A DNA stretch of 64,000 bases from VRUE01 sp963742535 (GTDB lineage: Bacteria > Actinomycetota > Thermoleophilia > Solirubrobacterales > 70-9). Positions 6,884 to 14,997 of this stretch are shown here, piece after piece. Position 1 is the stretch's first letter. The number at the start of each line of letters is the position of its first letter. The notes under the pieces are model-generated. The model did not search any database, was not told the origin of the DNA, and saw only the letters and a program-made list of their open reading frames with translations. The position numbers and the translations under genes were made by a program. The stretch spans positions 1,736,001 through 1,800,000 of the forward strand of contig CAVUMC010000002.1 in the NCBI GenBank assembly GCA_963742535.1, read 5' to 3'.

Positions 6884-7813
6884 GTGCCAGCGAATGGGAA
6901 TGAGTTGAAAGAGCACCTCCTCAATGACGGCGACCGCGCTGCGCTTCAGGCGCTTGTTCCACTCGCCGGCGCGCTCGGCGTCGGCACGACCTTTGCCCTC
7001 TTCTTCGGTGGCCCGCGCAAGTCGGGGACGGCGGTCTTCGAACTGTTCGCGATCGTCGCGGTGCTGACGGCCGCCGGGACAACGGCGTTCTTCGCGATCT
7101 CGCTGCTGCACCAAAACGAAGCGATCACGAGCCACGACCTGACCCAGACGGCAACCCCGCTTGTGGTCGCCGCGTTCCTGCTGGTCTTCGTCAGCGTGTT
7201 CGCCAGGTTGCCCGGATCGGGCCTGAGGCTCTTCGCGTTGGTGCCGCTGGCGCTTTCCGGTGTCGCGATCGCAGCCTTACTCGCCAGCTCCAGCTGGTCG
7301 GCGGAACCCGAAAATGCCAGCCTCGCGGCCCTGATCATTCTCGGCGTGGGGGCTGTGCTCTGGGCGTTGACCTGGGCATTCGAACGCCTCGACATCGGCT
7401 GGGATCGCCGCTGGGAACACAAACGGCTGACTCGCCTCTATGCAGCCGGCTACCTCCCCGATGAGAAGGACTTGGAGGTTGCCCTGCCGCGACGAGATGA
7501 GGACGGGAGCGATTCGGCGGTCGCCTGCTGGGCCCGCAAGGGAAGGTCCTACATGGACATCTCAAGTTTTCTGCACCTGCGGCGCCAGGCGACCGCGCGG
7601 TGGCGCGCATTCGCGACCGGAGAGGCGCAACCACCGGTCGGTTCGACGATTCTCGTTCACGTCAAGGTCGGCTATCGGATCCCAATGGGTCGCGACCACG
7701 CCGTCGTCCGTGTCTCGGTCCTCGAGCCCGCCGCCGGCGGGGAGGCCCGCGAGCACGAAGTGCGCTCGAACGACGACGGCCTCTTCGACGTCACCGAGCT
7801 CGGCGTAGTCTGA
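6884..7813 (+). CDS. Membrane protein of unknown function (five TM, soluble C-terminus)
   Basis: This 309-aa product starts at GTG 6884 with a weak ribosome site. Hydrophobic segments lie near residues 23-43, 47-74, 88-108, 113-135 and 144-165. A soluble region of about 145 aa follows, with predicted beta strands (STILVHVKVGYRIPMGRDHAVVRVSV) ending in DDGLFDVTELGVV. No family was recognised. The next gene starts 5 nt after its stop, so the two are probably co-transcribed. Base composition here is back to the high-GC average, which suggests it is native and not part of the preceding unusual operon. Confidence 0.55.
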   Translation: MPANGNELKEHLLNDGDRAALQALVPLAGALGVGTTFALFFGGPRKSGTAVFELFAIVAVLTAAGTTAFFAISLLHQNEAITSHDLTQTATPLVVAAFLLVFVSVFARLPGSGLRLFALVPLALSGVAIAALLASSSWSAEPENASLAALIILGVGAVLWALTWAFERLDIGWDRRWEHKRLTRLYAAGYLPDEKDLEVALPRRDEDGSDSAVACWARKGRSYMDISSFLHLRRQATARWRAFATGEAQPPVGSTILVHVKVGYRIPMGRDHAVVRVSVLEPAAGGEAREHEVRSNDDGLFDVTELGVV

Positions 7814-7817
7814 GCGG

Positions 7818-8243
7818 GTGGTTCTGGGAACCGACACCAAGGTCGTACTGCTGCTGTCAGCGCTGATGTTCCTCTGGGCGCTGCTGCTGGGGGTGATGAA
7901 GTTCCGACAGATGGATGCCTCCGAGGAGGGGCTGGCCCATCCGTACACCGACATCGCCCACCGAGCCGCTCTGCTCTACAGCTTTGCCCTGCTCCTGGTG
8001 GCAACCTTCGTCGAGCTGAGCGGTTGGGGCGTGGCGGTCAACCTGATCGCCGCGGGCGCGCTGGCCTTCTACTTCTACGCCGCGGTGCTCGGCTACATGG
8101 TGCACGGCTGGAAGCGGGACACCGACAACCAGTTCCGGCGCCCCGGGCGCGGGCTCGAGGCCTTCATGGCCACCCTGATCGTCGCCGAGATCGGCGGTTG
8201 GCTGGTCCTGATCGCCGGCTTCCTCGACGCGCAGATCTTCTAG
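7818..8243 (+). CDS. Small four-TM membrane protein
   Basis: The 141-aa protein starts at GTG 7818 and has four hydrophobic helices near residues 8-28, 48-68, 73-96 and 117-138. Short charged loops (GVMKFRQMDASEEGLAHPY and HGWKRDTDNQFRRPGRG) join them. It is a plain integral membrane protein without catalytic motifs that I can name. It follows the previous gene at 5 nt, and its stop overlaps by 4 bp the 3' end of the convergent acyltransferase gene. Confidence 0.55.
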   Translation: MVLGTDTKVVLLLSALMFLWALLLGVMKFRQMDASEEGLAHPYTDIAHRAALLYSFALLLVATFVELSGWGVAVNLIAAGALAFYFYAAVLGYMVHGWKRDTDNQFRRPGRGLEAFMATLIVAEIGGWLVLIAGFLDAQIF

Positions 8244-10195
8244 CTCGGCGGCGGTGGGTCGCCGGAGACGACGCAGTCCTTGGCGTCGGTCATCTTCGTC
8301 GTCGGTTCGGTGTTGGGGAAAGCTTCCAGCAGCGCGTCGGCGATCAGGCGGCCGCGGGCGGCGTAGCCTTCGGAGGTGAAGTGGATCCCGTCGGGGATGT
8401 ACCACTGGTCTTTGACGTCTGCCGCCCAGTTGTAGATGCGCATGCTGGGATAGCGGTCGCAGGCGGCGAGCAGCGCTTCGTTCCAGCTCTTCATGTTGGC
8501 CTCGGCGTAGGGGCCGTTCGGCACCAGCGATTTGACGTTGACCCACATCACCGGTTCATCGCCGATCGTCGACATCATGCTGTCGATCCGGTCGTCGTAG
8601 GTGAACTTCGAGCCGACGGCGACGTCGGCCGCCTCGTTGGTTCCCATTGCGATCACCCAGCAGCCTTTGAAGCCTTCGTTCTTCCACGCTTCCGCCACTT
8701 CCTGGGCATTTGGTTCGCCTTCGAAGTTCTCGTAGATGGAGCGCGCTCCCGCCACCTCGAGGTGCGCGGTGGTGGCGCCGACCCGGGCGTACTGGGCGGC
8801 GATCAGCTCATCGCGCGGCAAATATTCTTCGGAGACGAGGCCCTCGGAGGTCGAGTCGCCGATGTGGACGACCGCTTCGCAGGAGGTCGCCAGCGGCTTG
8901 CGCTTCGCGTTCTTCACCGTGACCGTCTTCGCCACCTGTTCGGAGCCGATCGCCGGCGTGCTGGAGACACCAACGCCGGCCAGTCCCGCGATCGCGGCGA
9001 TGACGACGATCGCCGCCGCCGCGATCCCGATCCAACCCTCGCGCGGCACCTGCTCGCGGCGCCAGCGCCCCGCTTTCCACCGCGCCCAGAGCCGGCCGAG
9101 GGCGCCATGGCGGATCGGGTTCTCGACGTAGCGCCAGGAGAGCTCGGCCACCGCCATGATCGCCGCCACCTGCAGGATCGCCCGCAGCAGGTTGGGCCCG
9201 TGCACGCGCTGCGGTGAGGTGAGCACGATGATCGGCAGCGTCCAGAGGTAGATCCCGTAAGAGCGTTCGCCGATCCACTGCATCGGCTTGCAGCCGACGA
9301 TCGGCCCCAGGCGCGAGGCAGGGTGAGCGAAAGACGCGACCGCGAGCGCTGTTCCCAGCGCCAGCACGGCGAAGCCGCCGCGGTAGATGAAGGGCGAGAA
9401 CTCGTTCGAGCGCCAGAACATCAGGCCGATCACGATCAGGCCGAGCAGCCCGGCAGCGTCGATCACCCGCCGTGCCTGCGGCGTCACCCCGCCGCTGAGG
9501 TTGCGGCTGGGCCAGACCATCGCCAGCGCCGCGCCGACCAGCAGCTCGAGCGCTCGCGTGTCGGTGCCGTAGTAGACGCGTGAGGGATCGAGCGAGGGGT
9601 GGTAGAGGATCGCCATCAGGATCCCTGAGCAGAGCGCCGCGACGAGGGCGACGGCGGCGAGGCGCGGGCGCGGCCCTGACTTGCGCCGCGCTTCCGGCAC
9701 GAAGTGCAGCGCCGCCATCAGCAGGAAGGGCCAGACGATGTAGAACTGCTCCTCCACCGAGAGCGACCAGAGGTGGTTGAGCGGCGAGGGCGGCGCGAAG
9801 CGGGCGAAGTAGGAGACGTCGTGGAGGATCAGCCACCAGTTGTTGAAGTAGCCGACGGCGCTGAGCTCGGCCATGCGGAAGTCACTTGGCTGGTGCGGGC
9901 CGATCACGGTCACCCAGGCCATCACCACGATCAGCATCAGGAAGAGGGCGGGCAGCAGGCGCCGGGCCCGGGCCAGCCAGAAGGACTTCAGCTTGATCCC
10001 GCCGCGGTTGACCTGGTTGAGCAGGATGTCGGTGATCAGGTAGCCGCTGAGCGTGAAGAAGACGCCGACGCCGAGCAGGCCCCCTTCGGCCCAGCCGAAT
10101 TTGAGGTGGTAGACGACGACGCCGAGCACCGCGATCGCGCGCAGGCCGTCGAGGCCCGGCATGTAGCGCTGGCCGCGCCCTACTGGTTCAGGCAT
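8240..10195 (-). CDS. AT3-family O-acyltransferase fused to SGNH esterase domain
   Basis: A 651-aa OafA/YrhL-type protein. The N-terminal 370 residues form the multi-TM acyltransferase-3 domain, starting with the family hallmark GLDGLRAIAVLGVVVYHL and including WSLSVEEQFY. After a last TM segment (about 395-415), residues 430-651 are an SGNH hydrolase-like domain with block I VVHIGDSTSEG, a GTNEA block and block V DGIHFTSEGY carrying the catalytic Asp/His. Such fusions move acetyl groups across the membrane and place them on cell-wall or surface polysaccharides. Its ATG overlaps by 8 bp the end of the upstream SGNH gene, so the two are coupled. Confidence 0.88.
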   Translation of the reverse strand: MPEPVGRGQRYMPGLDGLRAIAVLGVVVYHLKFGWAEGGLLGVGVFFTLSGYLITDILLNQVNRGGIKLKSFWLARARRLLPALFLMLIVVMAWVTVIGPHQPSDFRMAELSAVGYFNNWWLILHDVSYFARFAPPSPLNHLWSLSVEEQFYIVWPFLLMAALHFVPEARRKSGPRPRLAAVALVAALCSGILMAILYHPSLDPSRVYYGTDTRALELLVGAALAMVWPSRNLSGGVTPQARRVIDAAGLLGLIVIGLMFWRSNEFSPFIYRGGFAVLALGTALAVASFAHPASRLGPIVGCKPMQWIGERSYGIYLWTLPIIVLTSPQRVHGPNLLRAILQVAAIMAVAELSWRYVENPIRHGALGRLWARWKAGRWRREQVPREGWIGIAAAAIVVIAAIAGLAGVGVSSTPAIGSEQVAKTVTVKNAKRKPLATSCEAVVHIGDSTSEGLVSEEYLPRDELIAAQYARVGATTAHLEVAGARSIYENFEGEPNAQEVAEAWKNEGFKGCWVIAMGTNEAADVAVGSKFTYDDRIDSMMSTIGDEPVMWVNVKSLVPNGPYAEANMKSWNEALLAACDRYPSMRIYNWAADVKDQWYIPDGIHFTSEGYAARGRLIADALLEAFPNTEPTTKMTDAKDCVVSGDPPPPS

Positions 10196-10919
10196 CGCCG
10201 GCCAGGGAGAGCGGGAAGAGCGACATCGCCGCGCCCAGCAGCGAGTCGAGGATCTGGGCCTCGCGGCGCGCCAGCTTGTGCGCCGGCGGCAGTTCAGGGC
10301 CGGATTCGAGCGCCGGTCCCCGCTGCGCCGCGGCGGCGATGCCCAGGCAGCGCTTGATGCCCTGGGCGATCAACCGCGCCCGCAGGTCGGCGCCGGCGGG
10401 AATCGGGTGCAGGTCGTCGGACTGCATCAGCTCTGGGTGCGTTTCCTCTGCCCTGGCCCAGTCGGGCACCTGGGTCCCGGGCCGGGAGGCGGCGAAAGCC
10501 CTCACCACCCTGTTCTTGCCGGTGTTGTCGATTCCGTTGACGGTAAAGCCGTGGATGGTCGGCACCACCATGCAGCGGTCGCCGACCGTAGCCGCGACCT
10601 TTTCCAGGTTTTCGGCGAGGATCGCTGGATAGGCGGGGTTGTCGTTGGTGCCGGCGTCGAAGACGATCACCGATTGCGAGGGGTCGTAGCTTTCCTCGAA
10701 GAGGTCGTAGACCTGGAAGCTGTTGGAGCCGCCCACCGCGTTGACGGTCAGCGGCACACCCGGCAGATACTTCTTCAGGTAGGGCGAGGTCAGTTCCTCG
10801 AGGCTGTCGCCGACGACGAGAACGCCGCCACTGCCTGAGCTCGCACTCGCGGACGAAGCGGGGAGGGCGAGGGCAACAAGCATCGCCACCAGAACCGCGA
10901 GCTTGCGCGCACTCGGCAT
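10188..10919 (-). CDS. Secreted SGNH-hydrolase-like protein
   Basis: From ATG 10919 the product has 243 aa with a clean Sec signal peptide (basic MPSARK, then a long hydrophobic stretch to ASA at about 25). The mature protein shows SGNH block I (VLVVGDSLEE) and a FDAGTND block. A late DDLHPIPAGADL segment is the usual D-x-x-H end of the fold. Family members are esterases or acetyl carriers acting on carbohydrates. The frame stays open upstream to 11471, but that extension reads through the opposite-strand lipoprotein gene and is unlikely. It is coupled to the AT3-SGNH gene downstream and probably works on the same surface polymer. Confidence 0.75.
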   Translation of the reverse strand: MPSARKLAVLVAMLVALALPASSASASSGSGGVLVVGDSLEELTSPYLKKYLPGVPLTVNAVGGSNSFQVYDLFEESYDPSQSVIVFDAGTNDNPAYPAILAENLEKVAATVGDRCMVVPTIHGFTVNGIDNTGKNRVVRAFAASRPGTQVPDWARAEETHPELMQSDDLHPIPAGADLRARLIAQGIKRCLGIAAAAQRGPALESGPELPPAHKLARREAQILDSLLGAAMSLFPLSLAGDA

Positions 10920-10943
10920 CTGGCGAATTTCTACACTACGCAG
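10920..10943. promoter_or_regulatory. 24-bp divergent start region, possibly leaderless promoters
   Basis: Only 24 bp separate the two divergent start codons. TACACT at 10932-10937 is a good -10 hexamer lying 6 nt before ATG 10944, which would give a leaderless message for the lipoprotein gene. No clear -35 match was found. On the other strand TAGAAA could play the same part for the SGNH gene. No ribosome binding site fits in either direction. Confidence 0.35.
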
Positions 10944-11480
10944 ATGCGGCTCAGGGCGGTGGCGACAATCGGCATCGTGCTGGGCCTGGGCCTGCTTCTT
11001 GGCTCCTGTGGAGGCGATGACAGTACGGCCGCGGGCGGCTCGGCGAGCAACGGCTCGACGGCGAGTGCTCCCGTCACAACGAAAAGCGCCGGGGCGATCG
11101 CCAGGTCCCGTCGCTCCTGTCGTCACGAGCTCGCCCCCTTCGTCGCCTCGCTGACAGCTTTGCGCGATGACCTGGCGCGCGGGCTCAGCTACGACGACTA
11201 CCTGGCGAGGGTGCGGGGCACCCGCGCGGTCTACGCCAAGGTCCAGCCGAAGCGGGTCCCCGCCGGCTGCCTGGTGGTCAGCGGCGGCCCCGCCGAGCGC
11301 GCTTTCAACCTGTACATAGACGCGGCGAACGCCTGGGGCGACTGCCTGGCGACGGTGACTTGCGACACGCGCTCGATCGAACCCCGGCTGCAGCGCAAGT
11401 GGGCGCTCGCCGAGAAGCGGCTCGCACTCGCCCAGAGAGGTTTGAATCCCGCCGCGGTAGTTAGCAGTCACTCACAGTAG
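10944..11480 (+). CDS. Putative lipoprotein of unknown function
   Basis: A 178-aa protein with a short basic N-terminus, a hydrophobic core and a lipobox (LLGSC, Cys at about 22), followed by a low-complexity Ser/Ala/Gly/Thr linker. The rest is helical and charged, with three Cys residues that could form disulfides (SCRHELAPF and ATVTCDTRSIEPRLQRK segments). No family was recognised. The last codons lie inside a 20-bp tandem duplication shared with the end of the convergent methyltransferase gene. Confidence 0.6.
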   Translation: MRLRAVATIGIVLGLGLLLGSCGGDDSTAAGGSASNGSTASAPVTTKSAGAIARSRRSCRHELAPFVASLTALRDDLARGLSYDDYLARVRGTRAVYAKVQPKRVPAGCLVVSGGPAERAFNLYIDAANAWGDCLATVTCDTRSIEPRLQRKWALAEKRLALAQRGLNPAAVVSSHSQ

Positions 11481-11494
11481 TTAGCAGTCACTCA
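11457..11494. repeat. 20-bp tandem duplication across two convergent gene ends
   Basis: The 18-mer GTAGTTAGCAGTCACTCA occurs at 11457-11474 and again at 11477-11494, separated by CA (period 20 bp). The first copy lies in the lipoprotein coding end. The second carries the lipoprotein stop (TAG 11478-11480) and the methyltransferase stop (complement of TTA 11481-11483). It looks like a recent slippage duplication that reset both C-termini. Confidence 0.85.
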
Positions 11495-12263
11495 TCTTGG
11501 CTACGTAGACCGCCTTGGTGTGTGTGGTTTCGTCGAGTGGCTGGTGCGGGACGCCATCCATCCCGAGGCCGTACACGTCAAGGCAATCCAGGCCCGCCGC
11601 CTCCAGCGTCGCCAGTACGTCGGTTTGTGGGAAGTGGCGTTGACGATGTGTCAATGACTCGCCTGAGTCCACTTCCAGCCGCGATTCGCAGATCGAGCGC
11701 GGCGGCGCGTCTGGGGCCGTGAGGCCGCGCCAGACGAGTCGCCGTCCCTCCCGCTCGACCACCTCCGTTTCGGCGAAGAAGGTGCGATAGGTCCGCAAGG
11801 TGTTGACGTCGAAAAGCAGCAAGCCCGTAGTTGCGAGGTTTGCCCGCATTCCAGCCAGTGCTCGCCGCAGTTCCTCGGTACTGAGTAGATAGTTCACCGC
11901 GTCGTCGAGTGCCCAGACCACGTCGAATCCACCAAATTCAGGCAGCTCGGTCATGTCGGCAACGCTGAGCTCGACCGTATCGCCGGCCTTCTCTCGCGCT
12001 CGCTCCAGCATCGACGGTGAGATGTCGCAGGCCGTTACCTGCCAGCCACGGGGCAGCATCTCCAAGAAGCTCTTGCCCGTGCCGCAAGCGACGTCAAGCA
12101 GCTGCTTTCCCTGCAATCCATGGTCCTCCAGGATCTTCAGCAGGTCCGCTGTCCAGAGGTCGTATTCGTGGTGCGCGGTGAAAGTGTCGTACACCGGCGC
12201 CATCGCCTCGTAGGTGCGTTCCGCGTTCTCTCCCCCGGTCCCGGGCGTTGCCGTGAAGACCAT
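11481..12263 (-). CDS. Class I SAM-dependent methyltransferase
   Basis: The 260-aa protein has the Rossmann-type methyltransferase fold: motif I LLDVACGTGKSF (SAM-binding glycine loop), an acidic end of strand 2 (VTACDIS), motif II/III around VELSVADMTELP, and FDVVWALDDAVNYL in place of motif IV. The C-terminal half is a substrate-specific beta region ending in an AVYVAKMSDC tail. The substrate is unknown. The gene is divergent from the ECF sigma gene across an AT-rich region, so it may belong to that sigma factor's regulon; this is inference. Confidence 0.8.
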   Translation of the reverse strand: MVFTATPGTGGENAERTYEAMAPVYDTFTAHHEYDLWTADLLKILEDHGLQGKQLLDVACGTGKSFLEMLPRGWQVTACDISPSMLERAREKAGDTVELSVADMTELPEFGGFDVVWALDDAVNYLLSTEELRRALAGMRANLATTGLLLFDVNTLRTYRTFFAETEVVEREGRRLVWRGLTAPDAPPRSICESRLEVDSGESLTHRQRHFPQTDVLATLEAAGLDCLDVYGLGMDGVPHQPLDETTHTKAVYVAKMSDC

Positions 12264-12417
12264 GATTTAAAGACCGGATTTTTGATCTAAAAGGTTTCAG
12301 CACTAAATTTCACCCTTTTGGTTTTAGAAGTAGTACGGTCGATCAATCAACGTTTCGATCATTCAAGATTCGAATCAGGGAGACGGTTGGGAGTGGGATG
12401 AGGCGCACCGTTTCTGC
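12264..12417. promoter_or_regulatory. AT-rich divergent promoter region with imperfect direct repeats
   Basis: The region from about 12264 to 12380 is much richer in A/T than its surroundings (for example GGATTTTTGATCTAAAAGG and CCCTTTTGGTTTTAGAAG) and lies between divergent methyltransferase and sigma genes. An imperfect tandem repeat, CGATCAATCAACGTTT (12340-12355) and CGATCATTCAAGATT (12356-12370), could be a regulator site. I could not fix the -35/-10 boxes. Confidence 0.45.
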
Positions 12418-12855
12418 TTGCGCATGGCCTATCACTACTCCAGCAACCCCAACGAGGCGGAGGACATCGCCCAGGACGCGCTGCTCCGTGCCTGGCGCCG
12501 CCGCTCGACCCTGCGCGACGGGGCCCGCCGCAAGGAGTGGCTCGGCACGATCGTCCGCAACGAGGCCTTTCGCCATCACGCGCGTGTGCGGCCCGATCCG
12601 GTCGACGAAGTCGATAATTGGGAGGGCGAGGAGGACGAGGGGATCGTCTCCACGGTCGAGCGTGCCGATCTCCACGCCGCCCTCAAGCGCCTCAGCGAGC
12701 GCGACCGCAAACTGCTCGAGCTGCGCTACAAAGAGGATCTGACCCAGGAGGCGATTGCCCGGCGGCTGGGGATCCCCGACGGCACGGTCAAGGTTCGCCT
12801 CCATCGCGTCCGCCACAGGCTGCGCGAGGCGATGGGCTCAGCGGCCGCTCAGTAG
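12418..12855 (+). CDS. ECF-type RNA polymerase sigma factor
   Basis: The product has sigma region 2 (NPNEAEDIAQDALLRAW) and region 4 (ELRYKEDLTQEAIARRLGIP, then GTVKVRLHRVRHRL). The interdomain linker is short and acidic (EGEEDEG). TTG 12418 gives 145 aa but lacks the first helix of region 2. The same frame stays open back to the TAG at 12331 and encodes plausible sigma sequence (WEWDEAHRFC) from about 12361, yet contains no ATG, GTG or TTG there. The real start may be a rare ATT/ATC, or the 5' end is damaged. No anti-sigma gene is adjacent. Confidence 0.75.
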   Translation: MRMAYHYSSNPNEAEDIAQDALLRAWRRRSTLRDGARRKEWLGTIVRNEAFRHHARVRPDPVDEVDNWEGEEDEGIVSTVERADLHAALKRLSERDRKLLELRYKEDLTQEAIARRLGIPDGTVKVRLHRVRHRLREAMGSAAAQ

Positions 12856-12861
12856 GGCTGC

Positions 12862-13515
12862 TCAAGCGGCAGCAGCTACGCGGCGCATCTCCTCAGCCGC
12901 GGCGCTGGGCCCGATATAGGGCACGAGCATGGCGAAGAGCAGGTCCGGCAGCATCGCCGGCAGCTGCGCGGCCCGGCCGGCCAGGAGCTCGTCGAAGATC
13001 AAGCCAGAGACGGCGCCGGCTGACATCAGCGAGATGTTCTCGGGTAGCTCACGGCCAGCGGAGAGCTTGCGACCGTCCTCCAGATACTGGGTGAAGCGAG
13101 CGACCGCGTCCCAGTGCAACTGGCGGGCATCGGCGCCGGCGGCGGCGACCTCGACCACGGCCGTGCGGGCAAGCTCGGGGTCGAGGGCGAAGAGTGTGAC
13201 GATCGTCTCCAGGCCCTTCTCCATCCGCTGCAGCCACGATTGGCTGCCGTTGCAGTTGCCGATCACCTCGGTGAAGACCTGCTCGATCAGCAACTCGTAG
13301 GCGGCGAGGAAGCAGTCGTGCTTGTCCTCGAAGTGTTTGTAGAAGGTGGTGCGGGAAACGCCCGCCTCCTCGATCACATCGGCGACCGAGGTCTCCTTGT
13401 AGCCCTCACGACCGACGACGCGAATCATTGCCGCCAAGATGAGGTCACGCCGCGATTCGGATGCCATCAGCCCGTCCCAGGTAGCTGCTTGAAAACTCTG
13501 GAGTACCTTCATCAT
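12862..13515 (-). CDS. TetR/AcrR-family regulator (third gene of a TetR operon)
   Basis: A protein of 217 aa from ATG 13515, or 201 aa from ATG 13467, which starts right before the DNA-binding domain and is equally good. The helix-turn-helix reads DVIEEAGVSRTTFYKHFEDK, typical TetR. The C-terminal ligand domain ends in a LLFAMLVPYIGPSAA motif shared with the two upstream genes and with the double-TetR protein at 30475-31791. These are therefore paralogues. The ligand is unknown. It lies 23 nt downstream of the second TetR gene, in the same transcription direction. Confidence 0.85.
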   Translation of the reverse strand: MMKVLQSFQAATWDGLMASESRRDLILAAMIRVVGREGYKETSVADVIEEAGVSRTTFYKHFEDKHDCFLAAYELLIEQVFTEVIGNCNGSQSWLQRMEKGLETIVTLFALDPELARTAVVEVAAAGADARQLHWDAVARFTQYLEDGRKLSAGRELPENISLMSAGAVSGLIFDELLAGRAAQLPAMLPDLLFAMLVPYIGPSAAAEEMRRVAAAA

Positions 13516-13538
13516 AGCGGCTCGGTGTACGTAGGCGT

Positions 13539-14213
13539 TTATCTCTCTTTTTCGCCCGCCTCCCTCGCTGCCGCATCTGGGCCGATGTAGGGAACTAGCG
13601 TGGCAAACAGCACGTCCGAAAGCAACTTCGGCAAATCCTCCGCGCGTTCCTCAGTCAGCTCGTCAGCAATCAATCCTGTGACCGCCCCGATCGCCATCCG
13701 CGAGGTGTTGGCGGGCAGGTTTCGGCCCCCGGGAGCGAAGTCCCTGCCCTCGTCGAAGAACGGGGTCAATCGCTGCATCGCGGCCCGGAATCGTCGCTGC
13801 GCCGCCGGCCCGGCCGAGCCGACATCGACCAGCGCGAGACGCGCCACGTCGGGCTCTTCGGCGAGGGCCTCGAGCAGCGCAGCGAGCCCCGCCCGCGCCC
13901 GCTGCGGCCACTCTCCCTCACCTTCGTAGGCGCCGGCGACGCGGCGCACGAGGACGTCGACGATGCCGTCGTAAGCGGCGAGGAAGCAGCCTTCCTTGTC
14001 GTCGAACATCGCGTAGAAGGTCGTCCGCGAGATGCCCGCCTCACGGGTCAGGTCGGCGACGGTGGTCGCCGCGTAGCCCTTCGCGGCGACGACGCGGATC
14101 GCTGCCTCCAGCAGCCGCTCGCGCTGCGAGCGCGCAATTACCTCAGGGGGGAGGCGGTGGCGTCCGCGCGGTGGCCGCCACCGCTCCCGTTTTTGGCCCC
14201 CCGCCGCTGGCAC
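13539..14213 (-). CDS. TetR/AcrR-family regulator (second gene of a TetR operon)
   Basis: A 224-aa protein from GTG 14213. A basic, Pro-rich N-terminal arm of about 30 residues precedes the helix-turn-helix (DLTREAGISRTTFYAMFDDK). The ligand domain ends in VLFATLVPYIGPDAA, the motif of this paralogue group. It starts 6 nt after the stop of the first TetR gene and is followed 23 nt later by the third, so all three should be on one message. An arm before a TetR domain can add minor-groove contacts; this is known of the fold but not shown here. Confidence 0.85.
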   Translation of the reverse strand: MPAAGGQKRERWRPPRGRHRLPPEVIARSQRERLLEAAIRVVAAKGYAATTVADLTREAGISRTTFYAMFDDKEGCFLAAYDGIVDVLVRRVAGAYEGEGEWPQRARAGLAALLEALAEEPDVARLALVDVGSAGPAAQRRFRAAMQRLTPFFDEGRDFAPGGRNLPANTSRMAIGAVTGLIADELTEERAEDLPKLLSDVLFATLVPYIGPDAAAREAGEKER

Positions 14214-14219
14214 TCCGCT

Positions 14220-14978
14220 TTATCCGTCCGCGGGCGCAGCGATTTTCTCGGCCTCACGCGCCTGGCGCAGCGCCTCTTCTTGGCCGAGGTAGGGGACGGT
14301 CGTGATGTAGACGATGTCGGGCAAGAGCTCAGGTAGTCGCGTTGTGTTGCCGGCGAGGATCTGGCCGACGATCAATGACTCCGCCGCCGAGAGCGCGGCG
14401 CGGCCAGCGGTGGAGGGGATTGCCCGTTCCTCGACTGGGTCGTCGCGCCCGCGTTCGAGCAGGGACTGCAGGACGCGCTTACCGGAGGCGTAGAGCTCAA
14501 AGGCACGCTCGCCTGAGGCGGGGGCCTCGACCAGAGCCATACGGGCGAAGGTGGGGCGGCTGGCAAGTAGGTCGAGGAAGGCCGCGGTGGCGTCACGGAC
14601 CATCGTTGCCCAGGGCTTGTCGGGTGAGTAGACGGCAACGATGCGGCCCATCGCGTCGGCAAGGGCCACCTCCATCGAGGCGTGGAAGCAGTCCTCCTTG
14701 TCCTTGAAGAGCTCGTAGAAGGTCGCCCGTGAGACCCCGGCTCCCTCACACACGTCCGCAATCGTGGTCGCGCCGTAGCCTTTTTTGGCACAACTACGGG
14801 CCATCGCGTTGAGCAGCCGTTCGCGCTGGGAGTGCTCAACCAGCGGCTCATCGAGTTGATCGAGGCCAGCCGGTAGTCGCTCTTGCTCGATCGCTTCGCC
14901 GAGGTCTATATCTGGCGCTGGAGCTGCGTTTCCGGGGCTTGGAGCGGGAGGATTCAAAGCGGCTAAGGGGGTAGACAA
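14220..14978 (-). CDS. TetR/AcrR-family regulator (first gene of a TetR operon)
   Basis: A 252-aa protein starting at TTG 14978. A long Pro/Ala/Glu-rich leader of about 48 residues is followed by the helix-turn-helix DVCEGAGVSRATFYELFKDK and a ligand domain ending in IVYITTVPYLGQEEA. The start codon lies 2 bp from an 18-bp palindrome (14980-14997) that is a natural self-operator. It is divergent from the first S51 peptidase gene. Regulated targets could be that peptidase gene and its own operon; this is inference from position. Confidence 0.83.
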   Translation of the reverse strand: MSTPLAALNPPAPSPGNAAPAPDIDLGEAIEQERLPAGLDQLDEPLVEHSQRERLLNAMARSCAKKGYGATTIADVCEGAGVSRATFYELFKDKEDCFHASMEVALADAMGRIVAVYSPDKPWATMVRDATAAFLDLLASRPTFARMALVEAPASGERAFELYASGKRVLQSLLERGRDDPVEERAIPSTAGRAALSAAESLIVGQILAGNTTRLPELLPDIVYITTVPYLGQEEALRQAREAEKIAAPADG

Positions 14979-14979
14979 C

Positions 14980-14997
14980 CGTGTTTAGGTAAACGCG
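14980..14997. promoter_or_regulatory. Palindromic operator candidate for the TetR operon
   Basis: CGTGTTTAGGTAAACGCG is an 18-bp inverted repeat around a GG centre, with core arms GTTTA/TAAAC perfect and one mismatch outside. It lies immediately upstream of the first TetR gene and about 135 bp upstream of the divergent peptidase gene. Size and position fit a TetR-dimer site. Confidence 0.6.

Noticed and set aside
10920..11471. N-terminal extension of the SGNH protein
   Set aside because: It is antisense to the lipoprotein gene, and the signal peptide starts exactly at ATG 10919.
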